NCBI GenBank assembly: GCA_013823855.1
Contig: PNMW01000086.1
Coordinates: 1 to 64,000, forward strand
DNA length: 64,000 bases
Reading direction: 5' to 3'
DNA from: Lysobacteraceae bacterium
GTDB lineage: Bacteria; Pseudomonadota; Gammaproteobacteria; Nevskiales; Nevskiaceae
Shown here: positions 1-7,615 of the stretch, one piece after another
How the letters are laid out: each line of letters starts with the position of its first letter
Numbering within the stretch: the first letter of the stretch is position 1
Made by a program: the position numbers and the translations under genes
Notes under the pieces: generated by a model
What the model was told of the DNA's origin: nothing
Database searches by the model: none
What the model saw: the letters and a program-made list of their open reading frames with translations, nothing else

Positions 1-1427
1 TCCTGGCCGAGCAGGGTATCCAACCCCAGCGGCAGCCGTTCGATGAACTCCCAGGCGTGGGCACGACGGGCAGCTTCCTCGATCTTCTCGCGGGTCGCGC
101 CGGTCGAGCCGTAGGCGATGTTGTCGGCGATGCTGGCGTTGAACAGCACCACGCTCTGGTCGACCAGCGCGACCTGCCGGCGCAGATCGGACAGCTTGTA
201 GTCGCGGGCATCGAAGCCATCGAGCAGCACGCGGCCGGCGGCCGGATCGTAGAAGCGCGGGATCAGCGACAGCAGGGTCGACTTGCCGCTGCCGGAGCGG
301 CCGACGAAAGCGACCGTCGCGCCCGGCGCGACGTCGAGCGTCACGCCGTCCAGTGCTGCGCGGCCATCGGCCTCGTAGGCGAAGCGCACGTCGTCGAAAC
401 GCAGGCTGCCGCGGCTGCGTGCCAGCGGCCGGCTGCCGGTATCGGCCTCGACCGGGGTGTCGAGGAAGCGGAACAGATCGGCGCCGGCAACCAGGCCGCG
501 TTGCAGGCGTTCGCTGATCGAGGTCATCGCCGCCATCGGCGCACGAAGGCTCAGCATCGCGGCGATGAACGAAGCAAAGGTGCCTGCACTCACGGTCTCG
601 ATCATTCCCGGTGCCGTCGCCACGAACACCAGCATCGCCACCCCGACCGCGGCGATCATTTCCAGCGCGCTGTTCGAGGCCGCACCACTCGCCGTCATTT
701 TCAGACTTTGCCGGCGCAGGTAATCGTCCATGCGCCGGAAGGCGTCGAGCACATAGCTTTCGCCACCGTAGAGCTTGACGATGCGGCGGCCGGTGATCGC
801 TTCATCCGCGGAATGGGTGATGCCGGCCACCGAGCCCTGCACGCGCTGCGACAGCTTCCGGAAGCGGCGGTTGACCCAGGTGATCGAGAGGCTGACCAGC
901 GGGGCGATCGCCAACGTGAACAGCGCCAGCTTCCAGCTGGTCCAGAACATGAGGCCGAGCAGGCCGATGGCCGACAGGCCGTCCTTGATGATCGCGGTCA
1001 GCACGCCGGTGGCGCTGTCGGCGACCTGGTTGGCGTGATAGGTCAGCTTGGTCTGCAGATCGGCATTGCGGGATTTGTCGTGATGGGCGACCGGCACCAG
1101 CAGCAGGTGCTCGAACACCTCGCAGCGCAGCCGCGATACCACGCGCTGGCCGACTGCGGCGATGCCCCAGGCCGCACAGAAGCCGGCCACGCCGCGCAGC
1201 AGGAAGATGCCGAGGATCGCGAACGGCATCACCGCAATGACCTTCGGATCGCGCTCGACGAAGATCGAATCGATCAGCGGCTGGATCAGCCGCACGAAGG
1301 CCAGGTCGGTGCCGGCAAAGGTGACCATGCCGAGCATCGCCAGCAGGAACAGCCGCCAGTGCGGCGCGCCGTAGGCCAGCAGGCGGCGCCAGACGGCGGC
1401 AGGGCGATAAGGATCAGGGGCGGTCAT
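1..1427 (-). CDS. msbA: Lipid A export ABC transporter MsbA-type (3' end outside window)
   Basis: Fused permease/ATPase half-transporter that flips lipid A-core across the inner membrane (family knowledge). It starts with ATG at 1427 (MTAPDPYRPAAVWRRLLAYG) and runs off the left edge, giving about 475 residues. Several hydrophobic membrane segments fill residues 1-310, including the segments beginning FLLAMLGMV and LFTLAIAPL. The nucleotide-binding domain starts near residue 335; Walker A GRSGSGKS lies near residue 375 and a Q-loop VALVDQSVVLFN follows. The family is about 580 residues long, so the LSGGQ signature and Walker B lie outside the window. Long frames on the opposite strand here are antisense to this gene. 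Confidence 0.93.
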   Translation of the reverse strand, partial: MTAPDPYRPAAVWRRLLAYGAPHWRLFLLAMLGMVTFAGTDLAFVRLIQPLIDSIFVERDPKVIAVMPFAILGIFLLRGVAGFCAAWGIAAVGQRVVSRLRCEVFEHLLLVPVAHHDKSRNADLQTKLTYHANQVADSATGVLTAIIKDGLSAIGLLGLMFWTSWKLALFTLAIAPLVSLSITWVNRRFRKLSQRVQGSVAGITHSADEAITGRRIVKLYGGESYVLDAFRRMDDYLRRQSLKMTASGAASNSALEMIAAVGVAMLVFVATAPGMIETVSAGTFASFIAAMLSLRAPMAAMTSISERLQRGLVAGADLFRFLDTPVEADTGSRPLARSRGSLRFDDVRFAYEADGRAALDGVTLDVAPGATVAFVGRSGSGKSTLLSLIPRFYDPAAGRVLLDGFDARDYKLSDLRRQVALVDQSVVLFNASIADNIAYGSTGATREKIEEAARRAHAWEFIERLPLGLDTLLGQ

Positions 1428-1489
1428 GGCGAAATGGTAGCAGCCGGGTTGCGTCGTCTAAGATCGACCCGGTGCAGCGATCCTCGTGC

Positions 1490-1640
1490 AGAGAACGCAA
1501 GGACGCAGAAAAAGGCCAAAGCGATTTGCACAAAGGACACGAAGGAAAAGCGCTGCCGTGCCTTTGATTGTTCTTCGTGCTCTTTGTGTCCTTCGTGCGA
1601 AATGTAGTTGTCTGTTCTTTGCGTCTCGGTGTTCCCTGCG
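1490..1640. repeat. Dispersed intergenic hairpin repeat, copy 1
   Basis: Non-coding stretch between msbA and the HIT gene. It contains imperfect inverted arms: CAAAGGACACGAAG at 1531-1544 and CTTTGTGTCCTTCGTG near 1582-1597, with further CGCAAGGACGCAG and CTTTGCGTC tracts outside. Related sequence occurs near 15743, 18757 and 55945. It resembles widespread intergenic hairpin repeats of Proteobacteria. No transposase is linked to it. Confidence 0.6.
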
Positions 1641-1684
1641 TGAGCCCGCTTTTGGCGTCCGCCACCCCATCAAGCCTGAGCCCC

Positions 1685-2035
1685 ATGTCCAGCCCATCGA
1701 AAACCCTGTTCGAGAAGATCATCGCCCGCGAGATTCCCGCGACGATCGTCTTCGAGGACGACCTCTGCATCGCGATCCGCGACATCAATCCGGTCGCCCC
1801 GACGCACATCCTGCTGATCCCGAAAAAGCCGATGCCGCGCCTCTGCGACGCGGTGCCGGAGGATCAGGCCCTGCTCGGCCACCTGATGCTGACCGCCACC
1901 AGGATCGCCGACGCCGAAGGCTATGGCGATGCTTACCGGCTGGTGGTCAACAACGGTGCTGCCGCCGGACAGAGCGTGTTTCACTTGCACCTGCACATCG
2001 TCGCCGGCCGCCCACTGAAGTGGCCACCGGGGTGA
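1685..2035 (+). CDS. HIT family protein (HinT-like purine nucleoside phosphoramidase)
   Basis: A 116-residue histidine-triad protein. The motif HLHLHIVAG sits near the C-terminus with H100, H102 and H104, the signature of the HIT nucleotide hydrolase superfamily. The N-terminus (TLFEKIIAREIPATIVFEDD) is typical of HinT, and the length matches E. coli HinT (119 aa). Family members hydrolyse adenosine phosphoramidates in the cytoplasm. The ATG at 1685 is chosen because the upstream in-frame extension lies in a dispersed repeat and is not protein-like. A tandem repeat starts immediately after the stop codon. Confidence 0.93.
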   Translation: MSSPSKTLFEKIIAREIPATIVFEDDLCIAIRDINPVAPTHILLIPKKPMPRLCDAVPEDQALLGHLMLTATRIADAEGYGDAYRLVVNNGAAAGQSVFHLHLHIVAGRPLKWPPG

Positions 2036-2281
2036 GAAGCCACACGCTTGCGGAGCACTGCTCCGCGTGGCTTCGAACGCCCGCGAGGCACGAGCGGGCC
2101 GGGGCGCGGCCAGAAGCCATACGCTTGCGGAGTACTGCTCCGCGTGGCTTCGAACGCCGCCGAGGAACGAGCGGGCCGGGGCGCAGCCAGAAGCCACACG
2201 CTTGCGGAGCACTGCTCCGCGTGGCTTCGAACGCCGCCGAGGAACGAGTGGGCCGGGGCGCAGCCAGAAGCAGCACGCTTG
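2036..2281. repeat. 77-bp tandem repeat, three copies plus a partial fourth
   Basis: Units begin at 2036, 2113 and 2190 with an exact 77-bp period; a fourth, broken unit begins at 2267 and loses similarity after about 15 bases. Copies differ at only a few positions. Each unit carries an inverted repeat with inner stem CGGAGCA/TGCTCCG and outer arms GCCACACG/CGTGGC, then a GC-rich tail (CGAGCGGGCCGGGGCGC). It starts one base after the HIT stop codon. The remainder to 2371 holds GCCGGATCAATGAATCCGGC near 2321 and the ribosome binding site of the next gene. Confidence 0.85.
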
Positions 2282-2371
2282 CGATCGACAAGCGGGCTGC
2301 GGCATGAACGAACGAGATACGCCGGATCAATGAATCCGGCCAGTACCAGGGCTTGAGGAGGCCCGCATCCC

Positions 2372-3124
2372 ATGACGCCGATCCGCACTGCCCTGCTGGC
2401 CCTCTCACTGGCTGCTGCCCCCAGTCTTGTCTTCGCAGCCGACGCAGCACCCGCCGGCCTCAAGGACTGCCCGCCGTTCGAAACGCTGCGCCAGCTCGAG
2501 GCCGACAAGATCGCCGCCAAGCAGCTCAAGCCGCTCGACACGCCACCGACCCAGCCGGCGCTGCACCAGGAGCTGCTGGCGATGATGAAGCGTGACCAGG
2601 ACGCGCGCAGCAATGCTGCCGCCAGCGCCAAGGCCAACGGCGGCCGGCCGGATCAGCCGTTCATCCTGGCGATCTTCCAGGCCGATCAGGACAACAGCTC
2701 GCGGATGCGCGAACTGGTCGAAGCCGGCCAGTTCCCGAGTCCGAAGCAGGTCGGCCGCGACGGCATCCGGGCCGCCTGGCTGATCGCCGCCCATTCCGAA
2801 CGCGATCCGGAACTGCAGGGCAAGCTGCTGAAACTGCTCGAACCGCTGGCGAAAAGCGGCGATCTGGTACCGCAGGATTTCGCGCTGCTGTCCGACAAGA
2901 TCAGCGTCGCCAACGGCGAACCGCAGCGCTACGGCACGCAGTTCCGCGCGGTTGGCGGCATCAACCATCCGCAACCGATTGCCGACTTCGACAGCCTTGA
3001 AGCGCGCCGCGCCGACGCCGGCATGCTCACGATGCGCGAATACGGCTGCCTGCTGCAGCAGTTCCACGGCATTCCGGTGGATCTGACACCGCTGACCCCG
3101 GCCGCCACCACCCCCGCGAAGTAA
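2372..3124 (+). CDS. Secreted DUF6624-family protein
   Basis: A 250-residue protein with a clear signal peptide (residues 1-23, MTPIRTALLALSLAAAPSLV, cleavage near FAA-DA). The body carries the features I associate with DUF6624: LLAMMKRDQDAR, ADQDNSSRMRELV, GRDGIRAAWLIAAHS, and near the end VANGEPQRYGTQF. The family has no established function. An AGGAGG ribosome binding site lies about 12 bases before the ATG. It stands alone between the HIT gene and the thioesterase, 25 bases before the latter, so cotranscription with it is possible. Confidence 0.75.
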   Translation: MTPIRTALLALSLAAAPSLVFAADAAPAGLKDCPPFETLRQLEADKIAAKQLKPLDTPPTQPALHQELLAMMKRDQDARSNAAASAKANGGRPDQPFILAIFQADQDNSSRMRELVEAGQFPSPKQVGRDGIRAAWLIAAHSERDPELQGKLLKLLEPLAKSGDLVPQDFALLSDKISVANGEPQRYGTQFRAVGGINHPQPIADFDSLEARRADAGMLTMREYGCLLQQFHGIPVDLTPLTPAATTPAK

Positions 3125-3149
3125 GCCTGCCCGACCCCGTCCCGAGCCG

Positions 3150-3584
3150 ATGAGCATCCGCGCCACCTACCGCCACTTCCAGACCATGCCGACGCGCTGG
3201 AAGGACAACGACCGCTACGGTCACGTCAACAACGTCGAGTACTACTCGTACTTCGACACCGTGCTGAACTGCTATCTGATCGACGCGGGTGGCCTCGACA
3301 TCCACCACGGCACGGTGATCGGCTACATCGCCGAATCGAACTGCAAGTTCCTGCGCTCGGCGGCCTATCCGGACGTGCTCGAGGTCGGGCTGCGGGTCGG
3401 CAAGCTGGGCAATTCCTCGGTGCGCTACGAACTCGGCCTGTTCAAGCGCGGCGAGGACGCGCCGTGCGCCGAAGCCTGGATCGTCCACGTCTTCGTCGAT
3501 CGCGCCAGCAACCGCCCGCACGCCATTCCCGACGGTATCCGCGCCGCCCTCACCCGCATCCTGACCCCGCCCGCCACGCCATGA
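3150..3584 (+). CDS. Acyl-CoA thioesterase, 4-hydroxybenzoyl-CoA thioesterase/YbgC-like hot-dog family
   Basis: A 144-residue single hot-dog-fold protein. The segment RWKDNDRYGHVNNVEYYSYF is the classic 4HBT motif with a catalytic Asp and the GHVNN loop at residues 14-30. Such enzymes hydrolyse acyl-CoA thioesters in the cytoplasm; the acyl group cannot be told from sequence. The stop codon overlaps the ATG of the next gene (ATGA), indicating translational coupling with the Zn-alcohol dehydrogenase. Confidence 0.88.
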   Translation: MSIRATYRHFQTMPTRWKDNDRYGHVNNVEYYSYFDTVLNCYLIDAGGLDIHHGTVIGYIAESNCKFLRSAAYPDVLEVGLRVGKLGNSSVRYELGLFKRGEDAPCAEAWIVHVFVDRASNRPHAIPDGIRAALTRILTPPATP

Positions 3585-4720
3585 CGCTCAAGACCCGCGC
3601 CGCCGTCCTTCGCGAAATGGGCCTGCCGGCCCCGTATGCGCAATCGCAGCCGCTGTCGATCGAGACCATCGACCTCGCCCCGCCCGGCCCCGGCGAACTG
3701 CTGGTGAAGATGACCGCCGCCGGCCTCTGCCATTCGGACCTGAGCGTGATCGACGGCACCCGCCCGCGGGTGATGCCGATGGCGCTCGGCCACGAAGCCG
3801 CCGCCACGGTGATCGAGTGCGGCGCCGATGTCGCCGCGTTCAAGCCGGGTGACGACGTGGTGTTCTCGTTCGTGCCCGCCTGCGGCCACTGCCAACCCTG
3901 CGCCACCGGCCGCGCCGCGCTCTGCGAACCGGGGGCCAAGGCCAACGTCGCCGGCACCTTGCTGGCCGGCGCGCGCCGGCTGCAGTTCCCGGACGGCGGC
4001 GCGGCGATCAATCACCACCTGGGGGTCTCCGGCTTCGCCGAGTACGCGGTGGTGTCCGCCGCATCCGCCGTCAAGGTCCGCCCGGGATTGCCGCCGGAGA
4101 TCGCCGCCGTGTTCGGCTGCGCCGTGCTGACCGGCGTTGGCGCCGTGGTCAACACGGCGCGCGTGCCGCCGGGAGCGTCCGTCGCAGTCTTCGGCCTCGG
4201 TGGCGTCGGCCTTGCCGCGCTGCTCGGCGCCCGCGCTGCCGGCGCCGCGACGATCGTCGCGATCGACCTGCAGCCGTCGAAGCTGGAACTGGCGAAGTCG
4301 CTGGGAGCTACCCACATCATCGACGCCGGGACCTCGGCCGACGTTGTCGCCGACATCCGGGAGGCGACGCGTGGCGGCGCCGAATACTGCTTCGAGAGCG
4401 TCGGCAGCGAGCGCGTGCTGCAGCAGGCCTATGCCGCCACTGCCCGTGGCGGTACCACGGTGACGATGGGGCTGCCGCATCCGTCGAAGCAGTTCTCGAT
4501 CGCGGCGGTCAGCCTGACGGTCGAGGAACGGACCGTGAAAGGCAGCTACATGGGTTCCTGCGTGCCGAGCCGCGACCTGCCACGGTTCGTCGCGATGTAC
4601 GACGCCGGCCTGCTGCCGGTCGACCGGCTGCTGACCCACCGGCTGACGCTCGACGGCATCAACGAAGGCTTCGACGTGCTGGCGCGGGGAGAAGCGGTGC
4701 GGCAGGTGGTTCTGTTCTGA
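3581..4720 (+). CDS. Zinc-dependent alcohol dehydrogenase (MDR superfamily, class III-like)
   Basis: A 379-residue medium-chain dehydrogenase. The catalytic zinc ligands are visible as C50 (GLCHSD) and H71 (GHE). The structural zinc lobe is C101, C104, C107 and C115. The Rossmann motif GLGGVGLAALLGA follows, binding NAD(P). The C-terminal DGINEGFDVLARGEAVRQVV is typical of class III-like alcohol/formaldehyde dehydrogenases, although substrate is not predictable. The ATG at 3581 overlaps the thioesterase stop codon; an upstream start would extend into that gene. Coupling suggests both act on one acyl/alcohol pathway. Confidence 0.92.
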   Translation: MTLKTRAAVLREMGLPAPYAQSQPLSIETIDLAPPGPGELLVKMTAAGLCHSDLSVIDGTRPRVMPMALGHEAAATVIECGADVAAFKPGDDVVFSFVPACGHCQPCATGRAALCEPGAKANVAGTLLAGARRLQFPDGGAAINHHLGVSGFAEYAVVSAASAVKVRPGLPPEIAAVFGCAVLTGVGAVVNTARVPPGASVAVFGLGGVGLAALLGARAAGAATIVAIDLQPSKLELAKSLGATHIIDAGTSADVVADIREATRGGAEYCFESVGSERVLQQAYAATARGGTTVTMGLPHPSKQFSIAAVSLTVEERTVKGSYMGSCVPSRDLPRFVAMYDAGLLPVDRLLTHRLTLDGINEGFDVLARGEAVRQVVLF

Positions 4721-4876
4721 GCCTTCGGAGCACCGCGCGATTCCGGCCGAATCGAGCCTGCACGCTCAAGACCCGGGCTGGACCGCGAGTTCTCGCGGGA
4801 ACGAAATCCGAGCGTCGAGCAGCGGGGCAAGTAGAGATCAATCATTGCGCGGTCGGGAAGAATTCGACAGGCTCCA

Positions 4877-4901
4877 TCAGGTTTTCCATCGGGAAACCTG
4901 A
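4877..4901. repeat. Perfect 8-bp stem inverted repeat
   Basis: TCAGGTTT at 4877-4884 and AAACCTGA at 4894-4901, separated by nine bases. It lies 160 bases downstream of the dehydrogenase and just before a membrane-protein frame. No T-tract follows on the + strand, so it may be an operator or an RNA hairpin rather than an intrinsic terminator. Confidence 0.5.
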
Positions 4902-4944
4902 CAAGCGATTGGCCGGTTTTCTCCACTCAAGGCACGACGGTTCA

Positions 4945-5358
4945 GTGCAACCTACTAACTGGCTCAATTTTCTAAGCCCGCAATCGGTGGTTGTCGGGCT
5001 GCTTTCCAGCGTCGCGGTGATCGTCCCGGGCTACTTGACGCTGCTGCTGCACAAACCTCAACTCATCATCGACCTCGATGCACCCAAGATCATGATGATC
5101 TGCAGTGGCGTCACGCTTCCCATGTTGTTCACCCAGTTGCGCCTGTCTGCACGCGAGGCCAGCAGTCGGGGTTTGCCCGCGGGCGCCCGGGTCATGTGGA
5201 CCGCGCTGGCACGGACCTGGTTCGTATTGGTCGCAGCGTTGTCGATCTCGTATTTTTCCGGTGTCGGCTTCGAGAAGCACGTGGTGATCACTGCCGCGCT
5301 TCACGCATTGGTTTTGCGCGCCGGCCTGGGTTCCCGAAGCGGGGCGTCAACGCCCTGA
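4945..5358 (+). CDS. Hypothetical membrane protein
   Basis: About 137 residues from a GTG at 4945; an in-frame TTG at 4909 would add 12 residues and cannot be excluded. At least three hydrophobic segments are visible: VVVGLLSSVAVIVPGYLTLLL, IMMICSGVTLPMLF and TWFVLVAALSISYF. I do not recognise a family. Third-position GC is lower than in neighbouring genes, which could mean an acquired or weakly expressed gene. No convincing ribosome binding site precedes either start, so its reality is moderately supported. Confidence 0.5.
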   Translation: MQPTNWLNFLSPQSVVVGLLSSVAVIVPGYLTLLLHKPQLIIDLDAPKIMMICSGVTLPMLFTQLRLSAREASSRGLPAGARVMWTALARTWFVLVAALSISYFSGVGFEKHVVITAALHALVLRAGLGSRSGASTP

Positions 5359-5426
5359 TTGCGCACCCGGATCGCCAGGCAACCCAAGGGTTCCAGGCTC
5401 AGCGGCCGATCCCCTGAAAAGCCCGC

Positions 5427-5870
5427 TCAGCGTCGCCAGCGACGAATCGCCAGCACGCCGAGCACCGTCCCGATCAGCTCGCTGCCCGTCACCAGCCCGG
5501 CGGAGACGATGAAGGTCGTCCGGAACGCACCCGGCGGCACGCACATGACGTTGTCGGGCGACACCAGGATGTAGTGGTTGATCACCCCGAACAGCAGCGA
5601 CGCCAGCATCGATCCGGCATACAGCCAGGCAGCGAGCGTTCGCCGCCGGGTCCAGATCAGCACGGCGGCGAGCAGCGGCAGCATGACGATCACCAGGCCG
5701 ACAAACGCGGTCTGCAGCGGCGTCAGCGCCACCGGCACGGCCCTGTGGGCGCTGCCGTGCCAGAACGCGATCGCGCAGTGGAGCAGTGCGAAGCCGCCGA
5801 GCAACGCTGCCAGACGCCGCGCACCGCGCTGGGCAGCGCCGTTCACGTTGCCGATGTCATTGCCATGCAT
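5427..5870 (-). CDS. Hypothetical four-helix inner-membrane protein
   Basis: A 147-residue protein with four predicted membrane helices (LAALLGGFALLHCAIAF, AFVGLVIVMLPLLAAVLIW, WLYAGSMLASLLFGVINHYI, FIVSAGLVTGSELIGTVLGV). Histidines near the membrane face (HCAIAFWHGSAH, INHYI) could bind metal or haem, but this is speculation. It lies 72 bases downstream of the Rrf2 regulator on the same strand and is probably cotranscribed, so it may be a target or sensor partner of that regulator. No family recognised. Confidence 0.7.
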   Translation of the reverse strand: MHGNDIGNVNGAAQRGARRLAALLGGFALLHCAIAFWHGSAHRAVPVALTPLQTAFVGLVIVMLPLLAAVLIWTRRRTLAAWLYAGSMLASLLFGVINHYILVSPDNVMCVPPGAFRTTFIVSAGLVTGSELIGTVLGVLAIRRWRR

Positions 5871-5942
5871 GGTGCTGCTCCCCGGGCTGTGGTGATCCGT
5901 GATCGATGTGGCCTGCCGAACGGCCGGCGGCGATCGGCGCGT

Positions 5943-6524
5943 TCACGGCGCGCGTCGCCGTCGGGGCCGGGCACTGCTGCCGGCCGGCGGCGGGCCGGGG
6001 CTGTCGCCAGCGCGCGCCTTGACCCGGGCGTCCAGACGGTCGCCCAGCCAGAGCCTGACCTCGCCGTTCAGGCCGGCCGGCGCCTTGCGGGCGACCGTGC
6101 TGGCGAGGTCGGCGAGCGAGGTGGCTGCGAGTTCCGCGCGCATGCGCTGCTCGGCGCGCAGCATCACGGCGTGGATCGAGCAGATGCCCTGCGTCGACCA
6201 GGCCGGCGCCTTGCCGTCGAACAACGCGCAGCGACCGCGGATCTCCCGGCATTCGAACAGCGGCTTCAGGCCTTCGATCGCATCGACCACGTCGAGCACG
6301 CTGATCCGCGCCGCCGGCCGCGCCAGCCGGTAGCCGCCATGAATGCCGGCCGAGGCGCTGACGATCCCGGCCTTCTCGAGGCGCGGAAAGATCTTGGCGA
6401 CGAACGACGGCGACACGCCCTGCAGTTCGGCCAGATCGCGGCTGCTGGCTGCGGCCGCAGCCGGCTCGGCGAGCCAGAGCAGGCAGTGCAAGCCGTATTC
6501 AACGCTGCTTCCGAGATGAGCCAT
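5943..6524 (-). CDS. Rrf2-family transcriptional regulator
   Basis: A 193-residue regulator. The N-terminal winged helix (MAHLGSSVEYGLHCLLWLAE, then SSRDLAELQGVSPSFVAKIFPRL and GIHGGYRLAR) is typical of Rrf2 proteins. Three cysteines follow (CREIRGRC, then TQGICSIH), resembling the Fe-S ligand region of IscR/NsrR, but the second-to-third spacing is longer than in those proteins. Cluster binding is therefore an inference. The start MAHLGSSVEYGLH at 6524 is chosen over an upstream extension because it aligns with the family start. A perfect palindrome overlaps the start codon, suggesting autoregulation. The tail is proline/arginine-rich. Confidence 0.88.
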   Translation of the reverse strand: MAHLGSSVEYGLHCLLWLAEPAAAAASSRDLAELQGVSPSFVAKIFPRLEKAGIVSASAGIHGGYRLARPAARISVLDVVDAIEGLKPLFECREIRGRCALFDGKAPAWSTQGICSIHAVMLRAEQRMRAELAATSLADLASTVARKAPAGLNGEVRLWLGDRLDARVKARAGDSPGPPPAGSSARPRRRRAP

Positions 6525-6551
6525 AACGCGGACTTTAGGAGTCCGCGTTAT
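6523..6551. promoter_or_regulatory. Palindromic operator overlapping the Rrf2 gene start
   Basis: Perfect 12-bp arms ATAACGCGGACT (6523-6534) and AGTCCGCGTTAT (6540-6551) with spacer TTAGG. The core GACT-N5-AGTC with outer ATA/TAT resembles the IscR type 1 site architecture known from E. coli, but with two extra bases in each arm. It covers the ATG of the adjacent Rrf2 gene, so binding would block its own expression. Confidence 0.7.
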
Positions 6552-6673
6552 GGCGCGCAAGGCGGCTGCATGATGGTTCGACGACACGCCCCGCCGCATC
6601 CGGCGAGCCAGCGATCAGCGGCCGGCGGCCGGCGGCGCAGCCCAGCTCCGCACGATCGGCGGATCGGCTGGCG

Positions 6674-6868
6674 CTACGGATCGCCGTCGTCGGCGTTGGC
6701 GACTGGCAGGCCGGTGGCACTGCGCAGGAACTGCCGCTCGTAGTGGCGATTGCGGCGGCTGCGCTTGGCGTTGGCGCGCTTGTCCTGGCGCTTGTCGACG
6801 ACGATCTCGGCGAACTGGCCGAGATCGTCGAGCGTGGCGATGTCGGCCGGGGAGTTGCGGCGCGGCAC
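6674..6868 (-). CDS. Small basic hypothetical protein downstream of trxC
   Basis: A 64-residue frame with a GTG start at 6868, just after the trxC stop codon. The middle is strongly basic (DKRQDKRANAKRSRRNRHYE) and preceded by an acidic/hydrophobic segment (ATLDDLGQFAEIVV). Nearly every codon ends in G or C, as in real genes here. It has no ATG and no strong ribosome binding site, so coupling to trxC is likely if it is translated. No family recognised; nucleic-acid binding is only suggested by charge. Confidence 0.5.
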   Translation of the reverse strand: MPRRNSPADIATLDDLGQFAEIVVDKRQDKRANAKRSRRNRHYERQFLRSATGLPVANADDGDP

Positions 6869-6882
6869 GTCGGTGTCCGCGC

Positions 6883-7308
6883 TCAGGCGATCGCGCCGCG
6901 AATCCACTGCAGCAGCGCCGGCAGCGGCATCGCCCCGGACTGGCGGGCGATCTCGCGGCCGCCGCGGAAGGCGATCAGGGTCGGGATGCTGCGGATGCTG
7001 TAGCGCGCCGCCAGCGCGCCTTCGGCCTCGGTGTCGAGCTTGGCCAGCCGTGCCTGCGGCTCGATCGCGGCAGCGGCGCGCTCGAAGTTCGGCGCCATCG
7101 ACAGGCAGGGTCCGCACCAGGGGGCCCAGAAATCGACGATCAGCGGCAGCTCGCCACGGCTCAGCTGGGCGTCGAAGTTGGCCGCCGTCAGCACCAGCGG
7201 CCGGGCGATGAACAGCGGCGACTTGCAGCGGCCGCAGGTCGGCGCGTCGGCGAGACGTTCGTCGGGCACGCGATTGGCGGCATTGCAGCTCGGGCAGGCG
7301 ATCAGCAT
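6883..7308 (-). CDS. trxC: Thioredoxin 2 (TrxC) with N-terminal zinc motif
   Basis: A 141-residue protein. The N-terminus MLIACPSCNAANRVPDERL carries CPSC, and a second pair CGRC follows, forming the zinc finger characteristic of TrxC. The redox site WCGPC lies at residues 64-68, and the cis-proline region IRSIPTLIAF follows. Length matches E. coli TrxC (139 aa). It reduces protein disulfides in the cytoplasm, typically under oxidative stress. The start at 7308 puts the zinc motif at the N-terminus as in homologues. It sits upstream of the Rrf2 gene on the same strand. Confidence 0.95.
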   Translation of the reverse strand: MLIACPSCNAANRVPDERLADAPTCGRCKSPLFIARPLVLTAANFDAQLSRGELPLIVDFWAPWCGPCLSMAPNFERAAAAIEPQARLAKLDTEAEGALAARYSIRSIPTLIAFRGGREIARQSGAMPLPALLQWIRGAIA

Positions 7309-7615
7309 CGGCGCTCCAGAAAAACCGTCTGATCGCAAGCTGGGGCGATCGGCGCGGGATTATTGATCCGGCCACGAAACAGTGAAACGACGTGCAGCGC
7401 ATGAATCGACGCTGGCGTTCGTCCAGGAAGGCGCTCGTGGCCGGATCAATAATAAAATCGAACCGTTTATTGATCCGGCCTTGCGTCACTCGCAGGAAAG
7501 GGCGCCGATCGATCCAGCGGTCCCCTCGCGTTCTGCCATTCGATGTCCGGATCAACAAAGCCCCTCGCTGATCGCCATCGCCCTGATGGCGCCCGCGTCG
7601 CGCCGGGATCCCCGA
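7309..7615. other. Intergenic region with repeated TTATTGATCCGGCC elements
   Basis: No convincing gene. A 19-bp perfect inverted pair, ATTATTGATCCGGCCACGA at 7359-7377 and its reverse complement at 7435-7453, flanks 57 bases. A third copy of the core TTATTGATCCGGCC is at 7467-7480, and a diverged inverse copy (TCCGGATCAACAAAG) lies near 7546. A related GCCGGATCAATGA occurs near 2321. These could be operator or REP-like elements upstream of trxC. Confidence 0.6.

Noticed and set aside
57-1607. Long + strand open frame opposite msbA
   Set aside because: It is antisense to a clear ABC transporter gene; its composition (Arg/Gln/His-rich, no motif) is typical of shadow frames in high-GC DNA.
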